This document shows, piece by piece, positions 1-11,885 of a DNA stretch of 64,000 nt. The notes under the pieces are model-generated. The model had not been told where the DNA came from, searched no databases, and saw only the letters and a program-made list of their open reading frames with translations. Position 1 is the stretch's first letter. Each line of letters opens with the position of its first letter. The position numbers and the translations under genes were made by a program. The DNA is taken from assembly GCF_964030925.1 (NCBI RefSeq), contig NZ_OZ034992.1:1116001-1180000 (forward strand), given 5' to 3'. Origin of the DNA: Spiroplasma_E sp902809815. GTDB lineage: Bacteria; Bacillota_I; Bacilli_A; Mycoplasmatales; VBWQ01.

Positions 1-1557
1 TGTTTTATCATTAGTAGCACAATAATTGTAATAAATACGATATATTTTATTTTTAATAAAATTAAATTGAATAGTTTTATTATCTTTTTTTGTTCCTACT
101 TCTTTTCATTGTGGAATACTTGGACTTGGTGTTGGAGTATTTGGTAATTCAATATCTCAATAATTTTCTTCTATTTCATTAGTTTCTAAACTTCTTGAAT
201 TAATTTTTAATTTTGGTGTAACATCAACTTTAACTGTATTTTGTAATTCTTCTAATGAAAAAATATTTGCATATTTTTCATTTCCACCTTCTAAAATTAA
301 TTGTCATTTATTAATATCTAATAATTGTAAATATAAAATACCTTCTTCATTATTAATTAAACCTTTTGTAAGAAATATTTTAATTCCATGATTTCCACCT
401 AAATAATTACCTGTTTTAAATTCTACTGTTATTCTTGTATTTACTTGATGAAATGGTGGAGATTCCCATGTAATAATTACTCTATAAAGAGTATTAAAAG
501 CAAGATTAAAATCACCATATTTACGATTATTTATACTTTTACCTATTATTTTTCAATTTTCTTTATCTTGTTTTTTATCAATATTAGTTTTATTTTCATT
601 AATAGCACCAACAATAGTTTTATTAGTAGTTTCTAATCTTCCATAAGTATTATTAAGCAATAATGAGATAGCAAGAGAACTATTTGAACTATCATTTATT
701 CATAATTGGTCTCTATCATCTTTATATGTAAAATATCCTTTCATAAAAACAGATTTTTTATAATAATTAGTTAAATCTGGTATTTTATTATCAACATATT
801 CTTTGTTAGTTGCATCAGTTTCAAAAGTAGGTGTTCCAACATCAATAATTCTTTTATTATTAGCAATAATACCTTTATCATCTTTTAATTTAACAAAATT
901 AATATTATCTTTATCAACTTCTCATAATGAATCAATATTACTATCAACATGAATTTTTAATTTAGGTATAGTATCACTAACATTATCTATTTTTATACCA
1001 GTACCTTCAATTAAACTCATTTTTTGTAAAAATGTTTTATTACCAGAATCTCAAGTAATTAGTTTAGTATCACTTTCATCAAAAATACTAGGAGTATTAA
1101 AATTATCTGTATTACATGAAATAGGATTATTAATTGCTTTTCTTGGAGTATGTAAATTTGCTTGTTGTAATAAATTATATACTTCCATTAATACATAATC
1201 TGGTTCACTTGGGGGACTAATACTACTTGATAAACCATTACCACTAATTGAAACACTACTTCTTATAAATGCCATTCCAACAGTTAAATAATATATAGTC
1301 ATTCTTGCGGTTGCTCTTTTAACTAATTGTTTTTGAGTAGTATTAAGATTATCAAATCCAGTTTGTTCAATTAAATTACCAGTAATAGTATTAATTCTTT
1401 CACTTGATATAGCAATTGCCATAATAGTAAAATCAGTTTTAGTATTATCAGTAGTAGTTTGGTCAGCATCTGGTATAAAACCATATATAGTTTTTAAATC
1501 ATCTTTTGTAATATAATTTAAATTTACATTTCAATCAATATTATTTTTGTTTTCCAT
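1..1557 (-). CDS. Phage tail-fibre-like protein (C-terminus outside window)
   Basis: About 519 residues are visible and the gene runs off the window edge. The start ATG at 1557 overlaps the end of the upstream gene by 17 nt, so it is translated with the phage structural genes. Around residue 260 there is a stretch ATNKEYVDNKIPDLTNYYKK, the kind of 'NKEYVD' linker common in phage tail fibres and appendage proteins; the rest is Asn/Thr/Lys-rich with beta-type patterning and no membrane segment. I infer a virion appendage or receptor-binding protein from this motif and from its place at the end of the structural operon. No specific family is recognised. TGA is read as Trp at several positions. 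Confidence 0.6.
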
Positions 1558-2323
1558 AATTTTTAAACCTTTCATATCCATGTACTGCTTGTGATTTATT
1601 AACTACACCAATAACTGATTTATATTTCTTTTGTTGAATTACTTTTTTACCTATATTTTTAGAATTTCTACGTGCTAAATATTCTTTATCTTCTTTATCT
1701 AATCCACCATGATAATATTGCCTTATAAGTATTGAATTAGCCCCAGTACCATAAGCACCAGTTGCTTTACACATATCAATTCACATTTCTTTTGATATCA
1801 TAAAATAATCATATGATTTACTTAAATTAGTACGATATGTTAATGTCGCAATACCATAAGTACTGGACTGTTGTTGTATTACTGGAGTTCATATACCACC
1901 AGCAAGAGCAGAACTTGAAAGATTAACATAAACTCCAATCATAGAATCATAATCTTCTTGTGTTAAAGAATTCATTATTATTTCTTTACCTTTATCCATT
2001 AATGATTTACCATTTAAATATTGTTTTTGAATATGTTGTAATTTAGCAATATTATTATTAGTAATATGTGTCATTATTTTTTTATGAATTACTGGTAAAT
2101 TTGTTAATTTTTGTAAAACTTGTTGAAATTCTGATAATTCTTTTTGTGATTTACCTTGTCCTAAAATTTTTGACATTAATTGATTTTTTAATATTCCTGC
2201 TGGATTTTTTAAAAAACTATTAAATAATGAATTATTTTTTTTAAATTTTTCTATTAATTCAGCAGTTTGAATATCACTAACAGCAGTTTCTAATATTATT
2301 CTTAAAAGTAAAATAATAGGCAT
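1541..2323 (-). CDS. Phage structural protein of unknown role
   Basis: 260 residues when TGA is read as Trp. The start ATG lies 5 nt after the capsid gene stop and the end overlaps the fibre-like gene. The N-terminal half is helical and Lys/Gln-rich; the C-terminal part is basic (runs such as IGKKVIQQKKYKS). No signal peptide or clear membrane span beyond a short hydrophobic N-terminus (MPIILLLRIIL). The position just downstream of the major capsid gene suggests a head-completion, connector or minor head protein, but no family is recognised, so the role is inferred only from synteny. Confidence 0.6.
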
Positions 2324-2328
2324 TTAAA

Positions 2329-3519
2329 TTACTTCTTTGTAAAAGTTACTTGTAAAGAACCATCATATAAATTTTTACCTTCAACATTAGCACTTGTTGC
2401 TGTTAAATCTGAAAAATTAGCATTACCTTTTCGATAATTAGGATTTTTAGCAATAACTGCTTTTTCTACTTCATCTGCAGTTGGTGTTGCACCAGCCATA
2501 GTAATAGCACCTAAATTAGTAAATTCAATTGCTGTTGCAATATCTATACTTGAAGTAACTGTAAATCCTTTAACTAAATCTGGTCTTAATGCTTTACCAT
2601 CACTTACTAAAAACTTATGAAAGTTTTTAATATTACCATTAGTTTGTAAAATAAATGTATTATCAAGACCACGATTAAACGGAAATGCCAATGCTTCTTT
2701 ATGCACTAATACAGCATCACAACCCCTAAAGTCAAATCCTTCTTGTTTATCAATAACTCCAGCTGGATAATTTCTTCCTAATCATGGACATTCTATAATT
2801 TTAATACCACCAATTTCTAATACTTTACCACTAGCTAATGCTTCACTAGAACTTTCACTACCTAAATTAGCATTTGCTAATAAAACTAACGGTTTAAAAA
2901 AACTAGATACTCATAATGTATAATCTTCTTCATTTGTACCAATATATTCATCAGTAATTCTTGCTTTTAAAGTTGCTAATGTAGTTGAGATTTTTAATCA
3001 TAATAATGCTCTATAATCATCTGTTTTAGGATTAGTTGGTAATGTAATATTAATAATGCCATTTTCGTTTGCTGTTTTAACTGCTAATTGAAGTAATTTA
3101 GCAACTAAATATACTTCTACTGATTTTGCTTTTGCATCAATTCAACCAGAAACATAACTATCACCCATAGTAATGCCACCATCTTCAAATTTAGCACCTA
3201 ATCTTTTTAAATCTAATGTTTCAATTTCATAATTAATTTCTTTTGATTTATTTAAAAGAATTTGTTCTGTTCTAATTGCTGTTACATCATTTTCACCAGC
3301 ACCACGTTTATAATCTTGTGTAATATTACGTTTTGTAACATCATAAATAGCAGTACCAGCATCTAATTGTTCTCTATTCTCTACTGTTGCATTAATTAAT
3401 GCTACTCTTTTTGATAATAAAACTTTTAAATTTTTAAGATATTTAACTGATAAATCTGCTTTACCACTAGGTGTACTAGGGTCATTAATTGTTGTTGATT
3501 GTGTTGTAATAATTGCCAT
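2329..3519 (-). CDS. Phage major capsid protein (probable)
   Basis: 396 residues. It follows a scaffold-like acidic gene and a small gene, the usual head-module order, and precedes another structural gene by 5 nt. The sequence is balanced, soluble and free of signal peptide. It has an N-terminal helical/charged region (residues 1-125) and a long beta-rich remainder with an FNRGLDNTFILQ segment near residue 285 of the sort seen in HK97-fold coat proteins. A ribosome-binding site (ggag, 6-7 nt before ATG) is present. The capsid assignment rests on size, composition and synteny with terminase, portal and scaffold; I did not recognise a specific family signature. Confidence 0.65.
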
Positions 3520-3521
3520 AT

Positions 3522-3728
3522 TTATTCTCCTTTAATTTGTTTTAAATCATTTAATACTTGTTTTTCAAAATTAAGTATTTTTTCTAAACAATTGATACTT
3601 TTTTCATATCCTTTAATACTTTCTAAAGTATTTATTATTTCTATACGAGTACTTCTAGTAATATTAAAAATATCAGGATAATCACTTTGAATATTTTCAT
3701 ATTTTTTATTAAATTCTTTAATAGTCAT
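3522..3728 (-). CDS. Small helical phage protein
   Basis: 68 residues, almost wholly alpha-helical and charged, with heptad-like spacing of Ile/Leu (coiled-coil tendency). Two nt separate its stop from the capsid start on one side and its start from the scaffold-like gene on the other, so it is translationally coupled in the head operon. The function is unknown; a head assembly accessory or decoration role would fit the location. Confidence 0.55.
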   Translation of the reverse strand: MTIKEFNKKYENIQSDYPDIFNITRSTRIEIINTLESIKGYEKSINCLEKILNFEKQVLNDLKQIKGE

Positions 3729-3730
3729 AT

Positions 3731-4192
3731 TTAACCTACCATTCCGAATGTATTACTATCTACATCTTCTTTTTTACCTTCTTTAAATTTATCTTTTACA
3801 TCTAAAGAATTACTAATATTTGTATCTTTATTTTTATTAAATAAATGTGGAAAATCTTTATTTAATAATGATAATTCTTCTTCAATATCATCTTTATCTC
3901 CAAGATATCTTTTTAATAAATTAATATTTTCTTGTGATAAATCATATTTTTTATAACTTTCTGAATGTCTAATTTCTCTATCTTTATCAGTTTTTTCTTT
4001 ATATAAAGCATTATATTTTTCTTCTAATTCTTTATATTTTTCTTCTAAAGTTGGTTCTTTTTTATCTTCAGATTCAGATTCTTTTTCAGTATTTTCTTCT
4101 GATTTTACTTCTTCTTCCTTAGTTTTTTCTTGTTCATCTTTTTCTTTTTCTTCCATAGTATTACCTTCTTTCATTTCATTTTCATTTAACAT
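3731..4192 (-). CDS. Phage scaffold-like acidic coiled-coil protein
   Basis: About 153 residues. The first two thirds are a very acidic, Glu/Lys-rich coiled coil (for example EEKYKELEEKYNALYKEK), ending in a shorter, less charged tail. This resembles phage scaffolding proteins of the GP20/DUF4355 type, which chaperone capsid assembly. I place the start at the ATG at 4192, preceded by AGGTGG with an 8-nt gap; an upstream in-frame GTG at 4204 would overlap this Shine-Dalgarno. It sits directly upstream of the capsid pair. The scaffold call is by composition and position. Confidence 0.65.
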   Translation of the reverse strand: MLNENEMKEGNTMEEKEKDEQEKTKEEEVKSEENTEKESESEDKKEPTLEEKYKELEEKYNALYKEKTDKDREIRHSESYKKYDLSQENINLLKRYLGDKDDIEEELSLLNKDFPHLFNKNKDTNISNSLDVKDKFKEGKKEDVDSNTFGMVG

Positions 4193-6377
4193 AATTATCA
4201 CCACCTTTCTAAGTTGAACTTTTTGGATTAATCACCAATGACGTAGTTTGAAGATTTCAATTTGCTTTTGCTACAAATGTGCTTCCAAGATAACTTCAAC
4301 TTGTAAGGGTTGAAATAAATTGATATCTTAATACTATATATTTATTAAAACTAGTATAAGCCACTATTTTAAATCAAACGCTTCCTAACGAATCTATACC
4401 AGTTGTAGTTGGTAAATCATTAGTTCATAATAAATCATTAATATAAGTATTAGAAATACTATCATTAGAAGTTAAAGTTGCTATTTGTTTATCTTTACCT
4501 TCATTAATACTATTATTTATATTAAATGTTCAATTATTTGTAGCATCATTATGATTTCCAGAATTATTATTATAATTAATATTATTTGCTTCAAATTGTG
4601 GATTTTTTTCATTAATATCTTTTAAATCACTTAAATTAATTTTTATAGGTGTAAATCATGATTTTTTATTACCAGTTGTTGATGTTCCTTTCATTGGAAA
4701 TGAACCACTCATATTAAAATTAAAATTAAATGTCATACTTTCATAATCTTCTTTAAATTTATCAAAACTATCATAACCATAATCTTGATATGAAAATAAT
4801 ATTGCTCTACCATAACCACTTAATTCTTCATTTATATAAGGTCTCATTTGATAACTATTATTTTCTGGTGTAGTACTAATAATACTATTTGTAATCCCAT
4901 ATTGACTTTGATTACTTAAATCAATAAATATAGGGTGCGCTCTTTCTATTAATGGGGGTGGTTGGATTGCTTGAGGATAATTAAATGGTTGGTCAAATTT
5001 AAAAGTATTATTTGCTAAAATAAATGTATTTTGAATTAATCTACTATTATTACTTGCTTTACCAACTGTTTGATAAGTACCACTTCAAATACTAAAATTA
5101 TCATTAACAGCACCATTTCTATTATCAGGCATTGAATAAAATGTTATTTTAAAATTACTTTTTCCTACAACTTTAATATCAATCATATCAATTGCTCATT
5201 TTAATATATTAGTATTAGTAAATTTAGGTTCATTTAATAATGGAATTAAACTATTTTCTTTTGGTAATAACGAAATTGTATCTTTGCCACCAGCACCATT
5301 TAATTGACCTAAATTTACACTATCATAAATTCCTTGTGAAGAAATACTTCCATCATTAATGTTAAAATTTTGTAAATTAATCCTATCTGTTAAATTAAAT
5401 GTAAATGATGTCATATGACTTGCTGTACCTAATACAGATTGAATAGTATCTGGTGTTTCATTTCTAAATACATCTAATGGAATTAATGCTGGATTAGTAC
5501 TTTGTGAACTATATAATAATGTTGTATAAAAATTATATAATTCAGCAGATATTAAGCCATTTATATAAGGAAATTGTGGTATTAATAAATTACTTGATAA
5601 TTTAGCACCAATATCTAATCCACCAACAAAAGCATTCATAAATGAACCAAATATAGGTATAGTATTAAGATTAATTTTAATAGTTTCTCTAACTGTTAAA
5701 GGTATTTCACTAATAGGATTATAAATAAAATAATGTAAAGCATTAATAGTATTTAATTGCTTAAATTTATTATTATTCATATTATAATGAGTATTACCAA
5801 TAAATTTTTTATTATTTTTATTATAATATTGAAAATATGGATTACCAGCAGTTGCATAATTATAATCTTCTATTTCAGCACCATTTAAAAAATTATTATC
5901 TCAATAATTTACTAATCTTTCAGAAGCATCCACTTTATTAGTATTTTTAGTTTTTTCAACATTAGTTCTTAAATGACCTTCATAATGTTTAGTTGCACCA
6001 TCATCATAATTTGGTGCAATTACTTTTTGTCAATCTGAATAACTATCCATAACACTCTGCCCTTGAACAGTTAATACATAATTAGTTTCTGGTAATGCTT
6101 GAAAACTTATTGGGTCATAAGTTGAACATTGATATTGTCATGGAAATAATAATTTACTTGGATATTGTCTATATTTATGATGTTTAGTATTAATAGAATT
6201 ATTATCAATATCTCTACCTCATAATGCTATTGAAATAGGTTTTACTGAACCATAAAAAGATACTTGACAATGAGTAACTGGTAATGGAGTTAAATAATTA
6301 TCATCTAAAACAATATTATTATTTTCATCTAATGCTGGTAATGCTACTGGGTCAGCAGGTGCACCTAATTGTACATA

Positions 6378-7507
6378 GGTGGTTGGCCCTTAATTACTGG
6401 ACCATTTTTGATATAAAATTCTAAATTTTAATTTGTAAAATTGGTGGTTTTAGAAATTTAGAATGTATTCTTTCATAATTATAAAACATAACATATTGAT
6501 TTACATCATTTATAGCTTCATTGATGGATAAATATTGATTTGATCCTTTAGGTAGTCATTCTTGAGATAAATGAGAAAATCAGTTTTCAGATAATACATT
6601 ACCACCAATATCATAAGGTTGTTTTTTGCTTAAAATTATTTGTTTATCCTCTGCTCATTTTGTGATATCCTGACAATAAAATTCGTTGGCGTTATCTGAA
6701 TGTAAAATAACATTTTTTACTTGATTTCAAGAAAATTGTTTGTTGATTTTTTCAAGAGCAGGAAGAATTAAATCCTGATATGATTTATTAGGAGCAATAT
6801 TATAACTAACAACATTATTTGAATAAAAATCAATAATTACAAAAAGATATAATCATCCTTCTTTAGTATTTATTTGTTTAGTGTCCATTGATCAAATTTG
6901 ATTTGAAGAGGTTGTACTTTTATAATCTTTGTTTACTTTATCCATTGTAGGTATTCACTTATTTGGATTTTTTTTGTTTTTAGGATAGTTATTTTTAGTT
7001 TGTTTTAATCCTTGAATATTGTGTTCTTTCATAATTTTTCGCATTTGTTTTATTGATAATTCTATATTTAAAATGATATTTTTTTCTTGTTTTAATCACT
7101 CTTTAAAAGCTGAAAAAATTCTTAAATATCCATAAATTCTGCCTTTTCTTGTAGAATGAAATTCGATTAAAAGTTGGCATATTTTTTGATATTTATGATT
7201 GCATTTAATAATATGATTTTCTTCTTTTTTAATAGGTTTTTGTTTATTTTTTAAAAAGTAATATGTTGATCTGTTTAATTGAAGATATTGACATAGGTTT
7301 CTAATTGAATATTGATTTTTACAATCATCAATAATTTTAATTTTTTCTTTGATATTTAATTTGTTAATTACTAATGCTATTTGTTTAATTTTATCCATTA
7401 ATAAAAATCCTTTCAGGTTAAAATTAGTGTTAATTATATAACACAATTGTTTTTAGAATACATTCAGGTTTTTTAAATTAATGGTCTAGTAAAAAGGGCT
7501 AAGTGGC
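6378..7507 (-). mobile_element. IS-A copy 1 (IS3-type), complete, 1130 bp
   Basis: Ends are GGTGGTTGGCCC and, on the other strand, GCCACTTAGCCC, continuing as imperfect inverted repeats (TTACTGGACCATT against TTACTAGACCATT). It is flanked by a 3-bp direct duplication ATA (6375-6377 and 7508-7510), typical of IS3-family insertion. It carries one long transposase gene with no internal stop under code 4, so this is the only copy of the four that appears intact. Confidence 0.9.
6421..7398 (-). CDS. IS3-family transposase (IS-A copy 1)
   Basis: 325 residues. An N-terminal helix-turn-helix region (about residues 1-60, with SIRNLCQYLQLNRSTYYFLK) is followed by an HTH_21-like segment and an rve integrase core. 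The DDE residues are visible: Asp in IWSMDTKQI, Asp in LHSDNANEF and Glu in NVLSENWFSHL. The start is ATG at 7398 behind GAAAGGA; an upstream in-frame TTG at 7446 is less likely. The single-frame layout differs from the usual orfA/orfB pair of IS3 elements, so no frameshift is needed here. Compared with copy 2 it lacks the extra A and the Trp-to-stop change. Confidence 0.9.
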
Positions 7508-8141
7508 ATATTGATTAATTGCTAATCCACTATGGGCTAATTTATCATTTAATGAACTAAAAGTACATTGAATATAAGCAAGTTCTTTATTTTCATTATT
7601 ATAAGTTTTACTTGCAACTTCAAGAATATATCATTGTCTATCAACTTTAATAGATTTATCAGTATTTATAACTTTATTAATTTCTGGAATCATATATAAC
7701 TTATATAAATTTGAAACAATATTATTAATAAAATTAAAATTCTTTTTTTCATTTGGAATATTAATAACTACATTTTTAATTGCTTGTTCTTGAATAAAAG
7801 CATTATTTGCTGGAGTTGCTGAATAAGTAATACCTAATTGGTCACTTAAAATATTTCCATAAAATACATCACCAACTTGTAATTGTTTATATGCTTCATC
7901 TGGATTATCTTTATTTTGAATAGGATAATAAGAATGGTCTCAAACTGCTTGTATTGCTTCTCTACCAGTAAAGATTTTACTAAAACTAGTATAATCATTA
8001 GGTATTGAAGTTGGTGGTTTATATCCCGTTTCTGTTGAATTTATAGCACCTAAAATAATAGTAAAAGGACATACACGAAATTGTAAATCTTTATTTTGTG
8101 TAAAATCTTTTTCAATTTCACCAGTTGATTTTCAAACTGTT

Positions 8142-9491
8142 TTAATTAATTGATGATTTATTTTCGGTATCATTTTTAGTTTCTCCATCAATATCTTTTA
8201 CTAACTTATTATCAAAATCAATTTCTTCTTTTCTCATTCTTCTATTTTCTTCAAGAATGTTCATTGCTTCTTCTTCACTAACACCTTCTTCTTGCACAAG
8301 AATACGTTTTCTGTTAGTTAAATCTAATGCTAATTTTCTCTCATTAATTTCTAATGATTTTAATCTATCTATAATAGTATTTTCTTTAATTTCAAATGTT
8401 CATTTAGATTTATCACCATCTAATCCCATTAATATAAAACATCTTTGAAATATTTCATTTCAATCACTTTGATTTAAAGTTCTTTTAATTCTTGTAGTTT
8501 CCATATCTCTTGAATTAGTAATTAATACTTCTGCTTCTGTTTTTTGACTTGTAGTATCATTTACTGGACTATATCCACTACCCTCAAATGCTTTATCAAT
8601 AATAAATTGTATAAAATCTGCATATTTATCTAATATTGGATTACCTTGTAATATTGCAATTGGTGGTGTTCCACTAGTACTTCCTAAACTTCTTAAATTT
8701 GCTTGTAAAATAAATTTACCTATTAATTTTTTTAAATCAAAAGCAGTTTTAGATTGATTTATTTCTTGTTCAGTAATATCTAAAAATACACGAGTAACAT
8801 TACATTCAAGTTCATGGTTAATTGATTCAAATGTTTTATTTAATAATTCTTGTAATTTTTTAATTGGTGTCATATCTGGATAATAATCACCAATAACTCC
8901 ACCAAAGAAATTCTTTTTAGGCAAATTTTGCATAAATTTAACTGGAATAATACCTAAATTATGATTTTCTATTAATGGTAATTTTAAATCATCACTTATT
9001 TTTTCTTGTAAACCATCTAATGTAATAAAATCACTAGTAAAATATCTAATTATTTGATTTTGAGTATATGTTGTTTTAACATAAATACTTTGGTCATCAT
9101 ATTGTAACCTTGACCATGTTGATGCACTATATTCAGTTTCTAATACTCTTGCTACTCTTGATTGAGCATATGGTTGAGCAAAATTTAATGAAATTCTACC
9201 AGTTTTACTTCTATCAATTTGAACAATACTATAACCATAACCAGATTTAATATGACAATCTTGATAAAATAATGAATCAAAATTATTTCATTCTTTTAAT
9301 TTTTCAATTGCTCTTTTATAATCATCATCTTCACTTGTTAAAGTATAACCATTACCCCAAAGTAATTTAGAAGCATGATTTGCTATAATTTCTTGAAGAT
9401 TTATCATACATCAATTAGGAGTTAATATTTCAGTATTATGATTATTCATGGGTGATTTAGGAGTTAATATTTCAGTATTATGATTATTCAT
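8142..9491 (-). CDS. Phage portal protein
   Basis: 449 residues, following the large terminase by 3 nt, the standard packaging order. The body reads like a SPP1/phi-type portal: an N-terminal region with QIDRSKTGRISLNF and FITLDGLQEKI, a central helical stem, then ETTRIKRTLNQSDWNEIF and a charged C-terminus (EEEAMNILEENRRMRKEEI). Portals form the dodecameric ring through which DNA is packaged. The first 28 residues are a perfect-start tandem duplication of a 14-residue unit beginning MNNHNTEILTP, so there are two candidate ATGs; AAAGGAAG before the first favours 9491. Portal assignment is from synteny and overall pattern. Confidence 0.75.
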
Positions 9492-9492
9492 A
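9421..9492 (-). repeat. 42-bp in-frame tandem duplication at the portal start
   Basis: The segment encoding MNNHNTEILTP occurs twice with a 42-nt offset, so the start codon and about the first 10-11 residues are repeated in frame. The intervening residues (KSP) join the copies. The duplication does not break the frame. Confidence 0.85.
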
Positions 9493-9494
9493 TG

Positions 9495-10847
9495 TTACTT
9501 CCTTTCAAAATAAGGATTTATATTTGCACTTAAATTTCTAATATATGGTTCTATAGCATAATCAAATGCATCACGTAAATGGTCATTACCCGCTAATGGT
9601 ATTTGTTTAATACTTTTAGGGTCTCATACAGCCAATCTAAATTCATCTAATAATGATTGTGCATTCATACTAATATTTAAGCGTTCTGATGCCATTAAAG
9701 CAACATTCTTACCTATTCTAAACTCAAGTCTTAATTTCACACAATCTTTAAAATATAATCATGAATTAACTTGATATTTAATTGCTGTATCATTTAACAT
9801 TTCAATAAATGTATAATTACTAAAATCACAATATACAGTTAAACCATATTCATATAACAAATTATTTTCTTTTGCTAATTTAATATAAAACTCTACTACT
9901 AATCTTGCTAATTGCTTATTATCATAACGTATTAATTTATTTTCTATTTTTAAACAATCAATAACATTAACAAATTTAAAATTATAATCAAAACCTATTA
10001 ATATACATGCTAAAGCATCATCTTTAAACCCATAATCTAATCCAGCACTAAATCTATAACTTGGTTGTAATAAACGTGATATCTTATGAATAAGATGTGA
10101 ATATATTCCACCAGATTCATAACCTACTAATCCATGACTTCTTACTCTTGCAGATATTGGGTCTAATTTTTCTATTTCTAATAATTGATGTTTATCACTA
10201 TCTTTTAAATGAGTATTTAATTTTCAATTTTGATAATGATAAATAGTATTATCAATAATAGTAAATTGTTCATATTCATTAATAATTTGTTTTTCATTTT
10301 GAGGGCATGAATTTATAGTTTTTTTAATAAATTCATTAAGAATTGACCAAGGATTACAACTTTCAATTTCTAATAATTGATTTGCACCTCTTATTGCATC
10401 TTTTAAATCTTGATAATCATTTTCAGTAATTTCATATCTTTCATCACTTCATATAATTACATAATCATATAAATAATTACTTGCTAATCCAGTTAATTTA
10501 ACATTACTATTATCTTGTGAATGTAAATATTTACAAGTTATTTTACTACCATTAAATTCAATAGTTTTTTTAGTTTCACTAATAATAAAATTAATACTAG
10601 GATAAGTTGCTCTAATAATTTGTTTTAATTCTTGTCAACTATCATTTAATTGTTTTGACATATTACGAATTAAATAAGCATGAATATTAATATTATCTAA
10701 CATTAATAAAATACCTAAGAATTCAATATCACTAAATGTTTTACCAGATTTACGACTACCTAATTGTTTAATTTTATTAATATTTAAAGATTGTTTTAAA
10801 TACATTCTTTTAGCAATATCTAATAAATAACCAAAATTACTTAACAT
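9495..10847 (-). CDS. Phage terminase large subunit
   Basis: 450 residues. The ATPase domain shows a Walker A-type loop GSRKSGKT near residue 32 and a Walker B-like strand DYVIIWSDE near residue 110. The nuclease half has SAGLDYGFKDD and later CDFSNYTF and DAFDYAIEP, giving the acidic residues of an RNase H-fold nuclease. This matches the PBSX/XtmB-like Terminase_3 type, which cuts concatemers and drives DNA into the head. The start ATG overlaps the small-subunit stop by 7 nt (atgttaa), indicating translational coupling. Confidence 0.88.
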
Positions 10848-11236
10848 TTATTCTTACCTTTATTTTCTAAACTAATTGCTATAGGGGCTGTATTATCACT
10901 ACTTTTTATATCAATTTTTGTAGATAAATGATATTCTTTCACAAATGCTCTTTCTAAATATCATGCAGTATTATTTGCATTTGCTTTTAAATATCTTTGT
11001 GTATTAATATGGCGTATTTGTAAATATGCTCAATTAATTTGTTGTAAAAAAGTATTTCTCTTTTTTTGTTTTCAACTATAAAGAGTATTTTCAGTAATAT
11101 CTAAATAAACTAACATACCAATTTTAGTAGGTACTTCTTCAGTTTGTTTACAATGATTAAAATATTCTTCTAATTTTTCTCTTAATGCTTTTGCATCATT
11201 AAAAATTGTTCTTATTTTTATTTTTTCTTCTTGCAC
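10841..11236 (-). CDS. Phage terminase small subunit (probable)
   Basis: About 131 residues starting with GTG at 11236, 8 nt after AAAGGAG; an upstream ATG at 11269 would place this Shine-Dalgarno inside the gene. The N-terminal half contains a recognisable helix-turn-helix (LVYLDITENTLYSWKQ), and the C-terminal half has NANNTAWYLERAFVKEYHL, close in style to terminase small subunits where a residue stretch after 'KANATMA' marks the C-terminal domain. It would recognise the packaging site and recruit the large subunit, with which its gene overlaps. Confidence 0.75.
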
Positions 11237-11396
11237 ATAAAAATCTCCTTTCATATGCTTTAAAAACACAAAAATTTATGATATAATTAATATAATCTTT
11301 AAGTTAACTTTCGGTAAAATAACTTATGAACTTTATTAATTACTTCATATATTCTTTTATTTATTTTTTATAATATAATTATAACAAAGAATAGCA

Positions 11397-11666
11397 TTAC
11401 ACTGCTATTTTTTTATTTCTTTTCTTAAATTTCAACATTTTCTTAATTTTATTTCCTAAACTTTTTCAAAATTTAAATTCTGGATGTTGTTTTTTATATA
11501 TAATCATACATCCTATAAAAGTGCCAATAATATTAAGAGAAATAGTTAAAAATAATACTCCAAAAACTTTATTTTTTTCACATAGATTTCAACCATATAA
11601 ACCTATAAATCCTAAAATACTAATTATAAATATTCCTAATAATATTCATCATGCAATATATTCCAC
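11397..11666 (-). CDS. Two-TM small membrane protein, possible holin
   Basis: 89 residues with a GTG start at 11666 preceded by AAGGAAAA. Two hydrophobic segments are obvious (WWILLGIFIISILGFIGLYG and FGVLFLTISLNIIGTFIGCM), joined by a short charged loop, followed by a strongly basic tail (KIKKMLKFKKRNKK). TGA is read as Trp three to five times. The size, two spans and basic C-terminus resemble class II holins, and the gene lies upstream of the terminase genes, but no family signature is seen, so holin is only a suggestion. Confidence 0.5.
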
Positions 11667-11725
11667 TTTTATTTTCCTTTTCTATTTATATTTTTCTTTA
11701 TTGTACATTATTTTATTAAAAAAGA

Positions 11726-11752
11726 AAAGATAACTAATAAAAGTTATCTTTT
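11726..11752. terminator. Hairpin between membrane-protein gene and UPF0236 gene
   Basis: AAAAGATAACT and AGTTATCTTTT form an 11-bp stem with a 5-nt loop. It sits in the divergent region; the T-rich flank on either strand would allow termination. Confidence 0.5.
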
Positions 11753-11760
11753 AAACGTAA

Positions 11761-11775
11761 ATAGAATTTGCAGTT
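11761..11775 (+). repeat. 15-bp direct repeat, left copy
   Basis: ATAGAATTTGCAGTT here is repeated exactly at 13188-13202, on the same strand. The two copies bracket the UPF0236 gene at 11886-13061. Confidence 0.7.
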
Positions 11776-11885
11776 TATTTTATCGTTCTTTAATATTATA
11801 CTCTAAAACCAAACATTTTTCAACAATATTTTAATAAATTTGATACAATTTTTGAGTTAAAAAATAAATAGAAAGGTGTTAAAAA

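Larger units (their letters stand above)
4209..8173 (-). pseudogene. Large virion protein (~943 aa) split by IS-A copy 1
   Basis: Removing the IS at 6378-7507 and one copy of its 3-bp target duplication (ATA) restores a single open frame of roughly 943 codons. The start ATG at 8173 overlaps the portal gene by 32 nt. The protein is Asn/Ser/Tyr-rich, mostly beta by composition, with no signal peptide. It lies between portal and scaffold, an unusual spot for so large a protein; a tail or spike component is possible. No family is recognised. The frame is otherwise clean, so the insertion looks recent. The two halves could still give truncated peptides, but the intact protein cannot be made. Confidence 0.7.

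Noticed and set aside
445..636. Plus-strand open frame rich in Phe/Ile
   Set aside because: Complement of the fibre-like gene; composition reflects AT-rich antisense.
11521..11733. Plus-strand open frame opposite the two-TM gene
   Set aside because: It mirrors the minus-strand coding sequence, lacks a ribosome-binding site and has a low-complexity composition; the minus frame has RBS and membrane pattern.
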